From assembly GCF_032922745.1 (NCBI RefSeq), contig NZ_CP136693.1:3224001-3288000 (forward strand): 64,000 bases of DNA, written 5' to 3'. This document shows positions 17,893 through 26,732 of this stretch, piece after piece (the first letter of the stretch is position 1; every line of letters begins with the position of its first letter). This DNA comes from Marinobacter salarius. GTDB taxonomy: Bacteria > Pseudomonadota > Gammaproteobacteria > Pseudomonadales > Oleiphilaceae. The position numbers were made by a program, and so were the translations under genes. The notes under the pieces are model-generated. The model was not told the DNA's origin, searched no databases, and worked only from the letters and a program-made list of their open reading frames with translations.

Positions 17893-18098
17893 GTTTTACC
17901 CATCGCCTGAGGGCGTTCTCGCCGACATCTAAAGAGCGACTGGCTTCGGCAACACTGTAGCCCTGGTCAAGCACCAAACAGGCAGCTTCCTGCTTGAACT
18001 CTGGTGTAAAAGATCGTCGTTTTCTGGTCATCAGACACCTCGCTTATGGTGGCGATATTACCACCTACGTTGGTGTCCGGAATCATTGAACCACTACA
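17893..18098 (-). mobile_element. 206-bp relic of an IS3-family element (right end with 5' part of orfA)
   Basis: This stretch reads the same as 33028-33233, the right end of the complete IS3-family copy, including the start of orfA (MTRKRRSFTPEFKQ on the minus strand) and the terminal inverted repeat ending CCACTACA at 18098. The remainder of the element is missing at the IS66 boundary. It lies 15 bp past the stop codon of brxA, so a second copy of this IS once inserted immediately downstream of the BREX operon. Confidence 0.9.
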
Positions 18099-18113
18099 GA
18101 TTGATTTCGCTCT

Positions 18114-18863
18114 TTACAATTTCAACAGCTCGTCGTCCAGCCCATATCGAAGGACCTCTATCCGCTCGCTATGCCGAGAAACAAAATCACCCGTCATAAT
18201 CGGGATCTGAAAAGGGAAGAACGCAGGACTGTTCAGGAGAGAGTTGAGCGCCGCCTTACCGCCGGGATTAGCGTGGAGGGCCGCCTCTAGCATCAAAATG
18301 GCCAATTCCTGATCAAGAGTAATATCTGGTTCACCTCGCTCATAGCAACCCTTTGCGCCGGAATCCTTCAGTACGTTCCAGGCAACGAAAGAGCGGATGA
18401 CTCGCCTGGAGCTCCTTTCAATTGTGGACCTTTCGCCCATAGCTTCGAAGCAGCGAGAACGTATCTGGCTTTGGGTTATTGAACTCTGGAGATTTAATAA
18501 TCTGCCTACCTGCTCGGCGACTCGAAACCAGAATGGATACGCTGCAGTGGTAACAGTCCAGTGGAGACCGAGTCTCGTACCCTTCTCACGACTCTTTGCG
18601 TAGTCCAAAGCGCGATCACGAAATTCTACAAGCTCGCGCACCGGGGATACCCAGCATTTCATGATCTGGGCGACCGCTTTTGTATAGGTTTGCTCACCCC
18701 GCTCGCCATAACCCCCTGTCTGTAGACGCTCAGAAATATAGTTGTCCAGCTCTGAACGAATCTCATCGGCGGAACGGCCGTCCAGCAGCATCTCTAGCGC
18801 GTAGTCGTACCATTCCAGGCGGACGACTTGTTTGATACCAACAGAGTCATGCCTTTTACTCAT
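18114..18863 (-). CDS. brxA: BREX protein BrxA (DUF1819)
   Basis: This 249-residue DUF1819 protein is the last gene of the type III BREX operon. BrxA proteins are small helical DNA-binding proteins and part of the BREX core. The helical region ISERLQTGGYGERGEQTYTKAVAQIMKCW and the C-terminal FFPFQIPIMTGDF fit the family. The start codon overlaps the pglZ stop at 18863. No terminator is visible between its stop and the IS3 relic 15 bp further on, so transcription may run into the relic. Confidence 0.85.
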   Translation of the reverse strand: MSKRHDSVGIKQVVRLEWYDYALEMLLDGRSADEIRSELDNYISERLQTGGYGERGEQTYTKAVAQIMKCWVSPVRELVEFRDRALDYAKSREKGTRLGLHWTVTTAAYPFWFRVAEQVGRLLNLQSSITQSQIRSRCFEAMGERSTIERSSRRVIRSFVAWNVLKDSGAKGCYERGEPDITLDQELAILMLEAALHANPGGKAALNSLLNSPAFFPFQIPIMTGDFVSRHSERIEVLRYGLDDELLKL

Positions 18864-20854
18864 TATCTTTCACGCCTCTCAAACTTCACCAAAGGCACAA
18901 TTACCTCCTCAATAGCTACTCCACCATGACCCACAATAGAGTCTCCCGGGTTTACAAAAGCGTCGTGTCCGCTTGTGACGAGGGGGAAGTAGTGGTCTGG
19001 CAAACCGACCGGTTTCCATTCATGGCCAAACGGAAAGGACGACGCTATTTGAGAACGGAGCTCCGGTGTGGGATACACGCGCACTCTCTCGCCACGAGTC
19101 TCAGCAATGGCGCCTTCAGATGGACGGCCCTTACCATCGCATTCAATGTTTCCGTGGTCCGCAGTCAGCCAGACATCATATTCGTGATGAAGCAGGTAGT
19201 TGATCAGTGCAAGCAGGTATCCACCGTGACACCACTGTTTGACCTGATTATGCATGCCCGCCGAGCCGAGCTGCATGCCATGCATGATCTTATCGACTTT
19301 GTCGACCACCAGGCCTACAACCCTGGTTTTACCGGGGTGAATGAGGGTATCCAGGACGCTACCCGCATCCCCGTCTCCCAGCCCTCGTCGGTAAGCCACA
19401 TCGAGGCGAGACAGCCCCTGCCCTTCCCAGAATTGCTTCCAAAGCTTCCCTTCGCTATTGCTGGAGTTGATGGTTGAGGGGAAATAAAACGGTGATTTAC
19501 CTGCAAAGATCGCCTGCCTAGAAACCGAGGTAATGGTGGGAATCCAGGCGAAGGTCGCGGATTCTCGCATTACGAGGTTTGAATCCTGGTGCTGCAGAAA
19601 TTGACGGATGGTTACCCACTGATCCAAAGAAAGGCCGTCCATCACGATCAACGCGGAACGATGGTTTTCGGAGTCTTCAATGTCCCTAGCCATGCGACGA
19701 GGCACGTGGTGTAACATCGCCGGGATTGCGGGCGGCAAGTTGATGAGGCTGGCGTAATGGTCTTTGAGCCAGGCCGCGAAGATCGCGTTGAGAGAATCTC
19801 CAACCTGCCGAAGCCGAGCTAGGTGCTCGGCGTTATTCCCGCAATGGACTAAAGAGGAGATTTCCGCCCATTTCAGAGCAAACGCTGTCCAATCCGAAAA
19901 GCGAGATTCCGCTGTGGGCCGCTCATTTTCGACAAGCTCAAAAAGCCGAGAGATTCGATGTTCGTCATCACCAACCGATACAACGATACCGCTTCGAATC
20001 CAGGAATCGGCCGCCACCTCAACATGCCGGTCATCTACCGGAGTGAGTCTCCCCTCCAGGAACAAGTTGTCGATGTAGACCCTTATGTCCTGATGATCGA
20101 AAGGTAACTGGCCCGGGCCTGGATACTTAAAGTGATAATTCGGACAAAACTCCCGAGCATGTCTTCCACTGCCCAGCTGAGACAGAAAGACTGGCCACCG
20201 CTCTTGCAAAAACGCAAAGAACGCGTCGTCGTCCGGTATGATCTCCGATAGTGGCCAAGCTTTTAACGCCTCATGACTCTCGAGAACCTGGCTCAGCCGC
20301 TCAGCCAGCAACTGCGGTATTTGAATCTTTCCATAATGGAGGCGAAGCAAAGCCCGAAGCAACTCCACCTCGTTAGTAATCAACTCAGCGGCAATACCGA
20401 ACACGTGTCGAAGGATAAAATCCTTGGTGGCATTGTCACCCATTCGATCTGGCGGAGACTTGGATTGCGCTTCAAAGAGCGCATCCAGCAGGCTTCGGTC
20501 AAGCTTCTCGATGACTGGGTAACTCAGGTTCGGAAAGAGCTCACCCAAGTTAAACGAAAGTTTGCGACCTGCCTGGAGCAAGTCATAGGGTAAGAACTCA
20601 AGCTCGGCATCCTGGAACCGGAGAATCACCACCAGGTCGGTTTGTCCACCGCGGTCCCACATAGATCGATACCTGGATTCATAGGCGTATCTAAACTCCA
20701 CAGGATCATTGAACTCAATCAAATCGAACCCTCGGTCGCGAAGCGCCAGCGCCAGTTTTTCTTCGGTTAACAAACAGTCTGGATCACGAACCAGGGTTAG
20801 CTTGCTGACGTTAGGGACAAAGTCATCCAGTATAGCGTCTCGCCAACTACTCAT
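18863..20854 (-). CDS. pglZ: BREX type III alkaline-phosphatase-like protein PglZ
   Basis: This 663-residue protein has the PglZ fold. Metal-site motifs of the alkaline phosphatase superfamily are visible: HRSALIVMDGLSLDQW (nucleophile region), DVWLTADHGNIECDGKG, and the C-terminal HDAFVNPGDSIVGHGGVAIEE. PglZ is essential for BREX and likely hydrolyses a phosphodiester or nucleotide, but its substrate is unknown. It overlaps brxHII (20847-20854) and brxA, indicating a single tightly packed transcript. The type III length and order (helicase, PglZ, BrxA) agree. Confidence 0.92.
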   Translation of the reverse strand: MSSWRDAILDDFVPNVSKLTLVRDPDCLLTEEKLALALRDRGFDLIEFNDPVEFRYAYESRYRSMWDRGGQTDLVVILRFQDAELEFLPYDLLQAGRKLSFNLGELFPNLSYPVIEKLDRSLLDALFEAQSKSPPDRMGDNATKDFILRHVFGIAAELITNEVELLRALLRLHYGKIQIPQLLAERLSQVLESHEALKAWPLSEIIPDDDAFFAFLQERWPVFLSQLGSGRHAREFCPNYHFKYPGPGQLPFDHQDIRVYIDNLFLEGRLTPVDDRHVEVAADSWIRSGIVVSVGDDEHRISRLFELVENERPTAESRFSDWTAFALKWAEISSLVHCGNNAEHLARLRQVGDSLNAIFAAWLKDHYASLINLPPAIPAMLHHVPRRMARDIEDSENHRSALIVMDGLSLDQWVTIRQFLQHQDSNLVMRESATFAWIPTITSVSRQAIFAGKSPFYFPSTINSSNSEGKLWKQFWEGQGLSRLDVAYRRGLGDGDAGSVLDTLIHPGKTRVVGLVVDKVDKIMHGMQLGSAGMHNQVKQWCHGGYLLALINYLLHHEYDVWLTADHGNIECDGKGRPSEGAIAETRGERVRVYPTPELRSQIASSFPFGHEWKPVGLPDHYFPLVTSGHDAFVNPGDSIVGHGGVAIEEVIVPLVKFERRER

Positions 20855-23759
20855 TAGTCACCGGCCCTTTCTCCGGTTGGTTGATAATACGCAGCATTAA
20901 CAAGGGTCGGATTTCCGGTACAATCTGCCGGGCAACCAGCAGCTCATGCCGCCATTCAGATTCGTCTTCGGCACAACGGGACAGCCGGAATTGCCGCACC
21001 TCGGGTAGGCCTACCCTCTCAATAGCCTTTCGCCTAGAAGCAAATGCCACTCTACCGCGCTCTTTTTCATGCTCTAAGGAGTCAACATGTGCTTGTTGCA
21101 GGGCATCAAACAGCTCCCGGCCGGCCTTTTCTGCCGCACATTGCAGTCGTTCGTGGGAAGCAACGGATTCATCTTCTCCAAGCGTATCGTGCACAACAGG
21201 TTCCGAGGTCTGCAATGCATCCCAGATATGCCGGGCGGTGGGCAAAAAAAGTTTGCCTTCATCGCTCAAAAACACACTGATATAGCCGCGCCGAACCATG
21301 GGGATGCGCAGGAGCCCAACCTTCTGGTACATGCCCGCCTGGAGGCGAACCTCAAACAGTCCCCAGAAACCGGTGATGGCAGCCGGCAGGTCGTCAACGC
21401 TGACACAGGGCAATGACTGGCCCGCAACGAGCTGCGGCAGGTTCAGCGCTAGCCCACGGATTCTGGCGTCTTCAAGATTGAGCAATGTAGCGCCGGTCAG
21501 ATGATCCGCTTCTCGAACATTGAACACCGCCTTGGGGTGCTCCTGCCCGTCCGGCCAATGCAAATCCCACCATGAGAGTTTGCGAATCGCTGCTCCACCG
21601 TGGGACTTGAGGTAGCTGACCGTCATTTGCTCAACCCAATGAGGTAACGGATGAGACCGCAATCGCTCAGCGGTTTGCAAATCCGGCTCCTCAGAAATGC
21701 CATAAACAGCCGACGAGTCCCGCACCTGCTCGATCTCCGCACGAATTTCCGCCACGGTGTGATCGACCGATGCCTCGATATCATCAGGATTCAGGCTCGC
21801 TTCGATAAACATGTGCTCAAACATCTCCCCTGCCTGGGCCGAATCGAGCACATCACCAGTTTTGTCGATACCAAACTGGTCGAAAATCACTGAAAGCTTC
21901 TGCTCAAGCACTTCGCGAACGCGGAATTCGACCGAGTCTTCAAACACGAAATTTATTGCCCGTACTGTCTTCGACTGTCCGATACGGTCCACGCGGCCAA
22001 TCCGCTGCTCCAGCCGCATTGGATTCCAAGGGATGTCATAGTTGACGACGACATGGGCGAACTGCAGGTTCAAACCTTCGCCGCCCGCGTCTGTGGAGAC
22101 CAGTACACGGTGTGTGTTGCGAAACGCATCCTGGGCCAACTTCCGCTGCTCCATATCCATGGAGCCATTCAGGGTCGCCACTGAAATACCTCGGGCTTCC
22201 AGAAACTCCTTGAGCATCTCCTGCGTCGGCACGAATTCCGTGAAGACGAGTATTTTCAGATCCGGATCGTCCTCTTCGGATTGCAGCTGATAGACTCGTT
22301 CGATCAGCACCTCGGCTTTGGCATCCGGGCCCGCCTGTTCACAGCGGCGAGCCGCTTCCAACAAGGCTTCCACATGGCTGCCTTCACTCTGCAAGGCGGA
22401 TACATGGGACTTCAGCAGATCATCGAGCAGTTCTTGGCCGTCCATGTCATACAGCTCGTCGACACTGTCAAATTCGTTCCCGCCATTTGAGAACTCCGCC
22501 AGGTGCAGACTGGCTTCTTGCTCTCCATCCTGCAATGCGGTAAGCCGACGCTCCAGGGTGGTGCGGATCGCCCGGGTACTGGACACGACCAGACGCTGCA
22601 TCAGAATCATCAAAAAACCGATGTGACGCTTCTTCTCCCGTAGTGCCTGGTTGTACCCCTCACGGACGTAGTCGGTGACCGACTCATAGAGGAGTTGCTG
22701 CAGATGATGCCGATTTTCCCACGCCACCGGGATCATCTGCGTGCGGCGCGGCTTGAAAAGAGGTTTGCCATCGGCATCAAGTGCCTTGCGTTTTTCAGTG
22801 CGGATGACATACGGCGCCACCCGGTCGCGGGAGACACTCTCCTCGTCTGGAAAAGCTTCATCATCCAAAAGGTTCATCAGGCGATGAAAAGCGTTGGTTT
22901 TGCCCTGGTGTGGCGTTGCCGAAAGCAGCAATACATAGGGCGCGGCCTCCGCCAGGCCCTTGCCAAGCTTGTATCGGGCGACCTGGTCGGTACTGCCGCC
23001 CAGACGATGGGCTTCGTCCACCACAACTAAGTCCCAACCAGAAGTCACCAGATCCTCGAAGCGGCTCTGGTTATAGGCGGCGACACGCTCGGCAGACCAG
23101 CCACGCCGCTTGTCCATGGGCTTGACCGAATCGAGCGACACGATGACCTGATCGAACACCGCCCAAGCCGAGCTTTGAAGGCCGGTTTGCTTTCCAGACC
23201 CGGGAGCCAGACGCTGCAGTGTGCCGATATCGTCGCCCAAAACAAGCTGGAATTGCTCATTGAAATGGGTCTGCATCTCAGCCACCCACTGGGTAGCAAT
23301 GCCTTTTGGAGCAACGATGAGGGTCCGGCGGACCAACCCGCGCAACTTGAGCTCGCGCATAACCAGTCCGGCCTCAATGGTTTTACCAAGGCCCACCTCG
23401 TCGGCCAGCAGGTAGCGCACGCGATCACCTGAAATGGCTCGTGACAAAGCATGGATCTGATGTGGCAGAGGCGTGACATTGGACTCCATGGGCGCCAGCA
23501 ATACATGGCCGTCAGACAAACTGGCAGTGCCTTCAAGCACTTCCGCCACTTTTGCGGCAGCGGCGATATAGCCAATTCCCGCCGCGTCGATTTCAGAGTC
23601 CAGAACAGCATTCAGGGGGCGTAATGCAGAGCGAGGCACGCGCACCACTGTATCTTGGTCCGGCAACCAAACCCGGCATACGGTTTGCCCCCACAGGGTA
23701 TGTTCTTCGATGACCTTGCAGGTTTGGCTGTGAATGGTGCTGAACTCCCACGGGCTCAT
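20847..23759 (-). CDS. brxHII: BREX type III helicase BrxHII (SNF2/RapA-like)
   Basis: This 970-residue superfamily 2 ATPase of SNF2/RapA type shows DEVGLGKTIEAG (120-131, Walker A), VVVDEAHRLGG (about 246-256), LLLSATPHQGKT, and a C-terminal helicase lobe with STDAGGEGLNLQ and PWNPMRLEQRIGRVDRIGQ. The N-terminal residues (TLWGQTVCRVWLPDQDTVVR) resemble the DNA-binding Tudor-like part of such helicases. In type III BREX this helicase sits between pglXI and pglZ; here two extra genes are interposed. Its start overlaps the stop of the preceding 356-residue protein (ATGA), so it remains coupled to those extra genes. Confidence 0.92.
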   Translation of the reverse strand: MSPWEFSTIHSQTCKVIEEHTLWGQTVCRVWLPDQDTVVRVPRSALRPLNAVLDSEIDAAGIGYIAAAAKVAEVLEGTASLSDGHVLLAPMESNVTPLPHQIHALSRAISGDRVRYLLADEVGLGKTIEAGLVMRELKLRGLVRRTLIVAPKGIATQWVAEMQTHFNEQFQLVLGDDIGTLQRLAPGSGKQTGLQSSAWAVFDQVIVSLDSVKPMDKRRGWSAERVAAYNQSRFEDLVTSGWDLVVVDEAHRLGGSTDQVARYKLGKGLAEAAPYVLLLSATPHQGKTNAFHRLMNLLDDEAFPDEESVSRDRVAPYVIRTEKRKALDADGKPLFKPRRTQMIPVAWENRHHLQQLLYESVTDYVREGYNQALREKKRHIGFLMILMQRLVVSSTRAIRTTLERRLTALQDGEQEASLHLAEFSNGGNEFDSVDELYDMDGQELLDDLLKSHVSALQSEGSHVEALLEAARRCEQAGPDAKAEVLIERVYQLQSEEDDPDLKILVFTEFVPTQEMLKEFLEARGISVATLNGSMDMEQRKLAQDAFRNTHRVLVSTDAGGEGLNLQFAHVVVNYDIPWNPMRLEQRIGRVDRIGQSKTVRAINFVFEDSVEFRVREVLEQKLSVIFDQFGIDKTGDVLDSAQAGEMFEHMFIEASLNPDDIEASVDHTVAEIRAEIEQVRDSSAVYGISEEPDLQTAERLRSHPLPHWVEQMTVSYLKSHGGAAIRKLSWWDLHWPDGQEHPKAVFNVREADHLTGATLLNLEDARIRGLALNLPQLVAGQSLPCVSVDDLPAAITGFWGLFEVRLQAGMYQKVGLLRIPMVRRGYISVFLSDEGKLFLPTARHIWDALQTSEPVVHDTLGEDESVASHERLQCAAEKAGRELFDALQQAHVDSLEHEKERGRVAFASRRKAIERVGLPEVRQFRLSRCAEDESEWRHELLVARQIVPEIRPLLMLRIINQPEKGPVTNE

Positions 23760-24826
23760 GAGATCTCCAACTCACCTTTGCCGCCGATATTGGCAAACTC
23801 GATGGTTCCATCTGTATGCCTCCAAAACATTAACCTGAGGCCCACCCCTTTCTTCGTCAAGTGCGTCCTAAAAGCCAAAGCCCCATCCTTCCGGACACGT
23901 TGCTTTGCATTCACATGCTCGCTCTCTCGAAATTCTTTGATAGGGTTTTTAGGGATACCCAGAACAATGCGAGCACATGACTCAATAGTGACCATCGCAA
24001 AATCAAGCCGAGAATCAGCGCCCCATGCATGGAGTGATTTGACAAAACCGTTTCCAATCGAGAAATCACTCACTACCTCCGGCTGTGCTCCCGATGAGAT
24101 AATGTTTTTAATGCTTGCTTCGACGCTCAAGCGAACCGCTTCATCGCTGGAAGCCCCATCCCAAATTGCCCCTAAATCGAGTGATTCGATCAATTGCTCG
24201 TGACTAAACGCGATAGTAACGCTTTGGGAAAGCAAGAAAGGGAGATTTGTATGTAGGGTGAAATCCGTTGATACTAATTCAATTTCGTGGATATCCGCTT
24301 TGACAGAGATCGCCGAAGGAATCGGATCTTCAGTGCAGCTTCCGGAAGCAATCATAATGCAGGCTTCCGACTCCCCAGCAACGCGCTCATCGACCTTTAT
24401 GCCAGCGATCAGCAAATCATCCTTAAATGCCGATCTGCAGTTAGGTTTCAGTCGACCAAGAAGTCCGGCTGGAGCGACCTCAAACGAGTCTTCCTCAATA
24501 AGGATGGCATCTATCCCGAAATGTTCCTCGAGTGTAGGTGTTCTCTCCAAAATAGAATTGGCAACTCTTGAAATCGTGTTTGCATCGGCAAAGGTGCACT
24601 CAAATTTTTCAATAAGTTCTACCAATCTGTGCCGATGTGGGAATTCACCATCATCGTTCAACGCCACCCTTGCTGAATCAGATAAAAGAGCACAGGTATC
24701 CGGCCTATCAAGAAATCCGCGCCATCCAACTATTGCGGAAATGAAATCTTCTAGTTGGTCTAGAGAATTACATGGATTCGGCAAACACAACAAAAATGGA
24801 TCAATGACAACATCTTGAGGCAGCAT
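23756..24826 (-). CDS. Unknown protein, partner of a DUF3696 ATPase, inside the BREX operon
   Basis: This is a 356-residue protein that I do not recognise. The N-terminal half is acidic and mixed alpha/beta. A conserved-looking C-terminal block (AFRTHLTKKGVGLRLMFWRH...GTIEFANIGGKGELEI) contains Arg, Lys and His residues that could form an RNase-like active site, but this is speculation. It begins 1 bp after the AAA ATPase stop and its own stop overlaps the brxHII start, so it is a genuine operon member. AAA ATPases of the OLD/DUF3696 kind in defence islands often pair with an effector gene immediately downstream, so an effector role is a reasonable hypothesis. It is visibly more AT-rich than brxC or brxHII. 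Confidence 0.7.
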   Translation of the reverse strand: MLPQDVVIDPFLLCLPNPCNSLDQLEDFISAIVGWRGFLDRPDTCALLSDSARVALNDDGEFPHRHRLVELIEKFECTFADANTISRVANSILERTPTLEEHFGIDAILIEEDSFEVAPAGLLGRLKPNCRSAFKDDLLIAGIKVDERVAGESEACIMIASGSCTEDPIPSAISVKADIHEIELVSTDFTLHTNLPFLLSQSVTIAFSHEQLIESLDLGAIWDGASSDEAVRLSVEASIKNIISSGAQPEVVSDFSIGNGFVKSLHAWGADSRLDFAMVTIESCARIVLGIPKNPIKEFRESEHVNAKQRVRKDGALAFRTHLTKKGVGLRLMFWRHTDGTIEFANIGGKGELEIS

Positions 24827-24827
24827 A

Positions 24828-26729
24828 TCAATCCTTATTCTTCTTTGCCCGTTTCTTGGCCAATGCTGCAGTCAAAATCGCTTCGGCCTGCTGCTGGGAC
24901 TGATCAAAGAACCCTTGCGGCCAGTCTGAAATAGCTCCAAATTCATTGATGACCACCTCTCGAAAGGATGATTCCTGAGATGGTTTTTCCACAAAGTAAA
25001 TCTTCGCCTGCTCGTTTAACCTCTGCTCCGATGGCGAAGAAGCAATTCGAAATCGGAGTCGATCAATCAAATACTCACTATGAGTCTCAATGATGCATTG
25101 TTTATTGCACATCGACATCGAAAGAAAAAAGTCACCCAGTAATGTTTGAACTTTTGGATGTAAATGCAGCTCTGGCTGTTCGAATACGAGAGTTGAGTCA
25201 GTATCTGCTAGCAGGCACATAACAAGAATAGGCAGCACCTGGCTCACGCCGACACCAACGTGTGTCAAGTCGTGAGTATCTTTAGAACTTGCCAATCCTA
25301 CCTTTAGCTCATGTCCCAATTTTCCCTTATCTTGACTATTGATCGAATCCGCAACGCCTAAGTACTGAAGCCAGTCCGTTACTGCTGTTTCAAGAGTCCT
25401 GGTAACAGGAGCCATTTTTTTCGAAGGCTCCGAAAAACCGTCAGATGGGAGATATCTAATCTGTTTGTTCTTGTGAAGATCTAACACAGCTGCGGTATGC
25501 TCTCCGCGTAATCCCACATCATAGGGATCCGCAGCAGGAGCTAGAGGGTATAGCGGTTTAGGTGCGTCTCTCAACGGCCCGAGGTACTTTATCGAATTCG
25601 CCCAGAATGATTCCATGTAGCGCGAAGCTTGAACAAACTGACTCGGTGGGGGCGCCTGTACGATCCTTAATGTATCCGCTGACTCAGAAGTCTCTGGTTT
25701 CATCGCCTGCAAAATACGCTCATAAAGGTCGTCGCATTCACCTAACGTCTGCTCGATCTTAAGCCGATCTGATCTTGAAACTGACCTGACCCTTTCATCC
25801 CACTCTTCTAGAGTCAGTGAAACTCCAAAGTCATCAAAAAGTGACTCTTGGCGATCGATACCACTCACAAAGCTATCAAAATCTATGGCGCTGGAAAGAA
25901 TTTTTCTCAACACATCAAGCACTTCAGGCGATAGTCGGATTTGGCGTTTATTCCGCCGCACACTAAACGGACGCTCTCTATAATCCGCTTGAAGTGCGGC
26001 CGCAATTTCATTGGCCCCTTCCTCAACTGTATTGACGGAATAAACAATCCTTTCAGGTAAAAAGTGCCTAAGGATTGCGCCAATCGGCTTTGCAGAAACA
26101 TAGCGAGAAGATATCTCGGATAAGGAAGCTTCATCCCCCTCTACCTGGAAACATAGGCTGTTGCGTATCCGTTCATCAATATCGTCCTCGATGCCTAAAG
26201 GCTCCTGCTCGTTTAGCGATTTTTGCCTTATAGAGAATTCTCCGTACTGATCGATTCCATCTTCATCAGCTGAAATGCAGGACATCTGACTGGCAAACAA
26301 TCTAGGCTGAATCTGAAGAAACTCCCTTTCAGAGACGGTGCTATCTGCATCAAAAGAAATTTCGCAGCTAATCTCCTTCAATGTAGTTGACCTAAGTCCA
26401 AGGAAAGATCGTCTCCCTTCGCCAATACCCGCATGAATGCCATCCTGCCTTTGTTGCGGACATGTGGTCCACTTGATTGAGATCTGGTTAGAATCACTAC
26501 CACTTGATTTGAGGTCGTCAAACTGACCAAGGCTAGTTAGGGCACCATTAAGAACGACAGATCTTGAACTAACTTTATTCGACAGCGTCTGGGCGACTAG
26601 CAATATTGACTGGATGAAGGTGCTTTTGCCGCTACTGTTCGCCCCAGCGAAGATTGTCAGCGGAGCCAGGTCCAGTTCGGTTTCTTCCCGAATCGACTTA
26701 AAATTGAAGACCTTCCACTTGGTAATCAT
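24828..26729 (-). CDS. AAA15-type ATPase with DUF3696 domain, BREX-embedded
   Basis: This 633-residue ABC/SMC-like ATPase of the AAA_15/OLD class shows FAGANSSGKSTF (Walker A, 28-39), LVFEQPELHLHPKVQ (Walker B and D-loop) and IIETHSEYLIDRLR (H-loop), then a C-terminal DUF3696 region FREVVINEFGAISDWPQGFFDQ. Such ATPases gate or sense in several anti-phage systems (for example PARIS AriA or OLD), generally with a nuclease or toxin partner. It starts 3 bp after the pglXI stop and is followed after 1 bp by the unknown 356-residue gene. It is not part of the canonical type III BREX set, so it looks like an inserted accessory module. Confidence 0.82.
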   Translation of the reverse strand: MITKWKVFNFKSIREETELDLAPLTIFAGANSSGKSTFIQSILLVAQTLSNKVSSRSVVLNGALTSLGQFDDLKSSGSDSNQISIKWTTCPQQRQDGIHAGIGEGRRSFLGLRSTTLKEISCEISFDADSTVSEREFLQIQPRLFASQMSCISADEDGIDQYGEFSIRQKSLNEQEPLGIEDDIDERIRNSLCFQVEGDEASLSEISSRYVSAKPIGAILRHFLPERIVYSVNTVEEGANEIAAALQADYRERPFSVRRNKRQIRLSPEVLDVLRKILSSAIDFDSFVSGIDRQESLFDDFGVSLTLEEWDERVRSVSRSDRLKIEQTLGECDDLYERILQAMKPETSESADTLRIVQAPPPSQFVQASRYMESFWANSIKYLGPLRDAPKPLYPLAPAADPYDVGLRGEHTAAVLDLHKNKQIRYLPSDGFSEPSKKMAPVTRTLETAVTDWLQYLGVADSINSQDKGKLGHELKVGLASSKDTHDLTHVGVGVSQVLPILVMCLLADTDSTLVFEQPELHLHPKVQTLLGDFFLSMSMCNKQCIIETHSEYLIDRLRFRIASSPSEQRLNEQAKIYFVEKPSQESSFREVVINEFGAISDWPQGFFDQSQQQAEAILTAALAKKRAKKNKD

Positions 26730-26732
26730 GCG

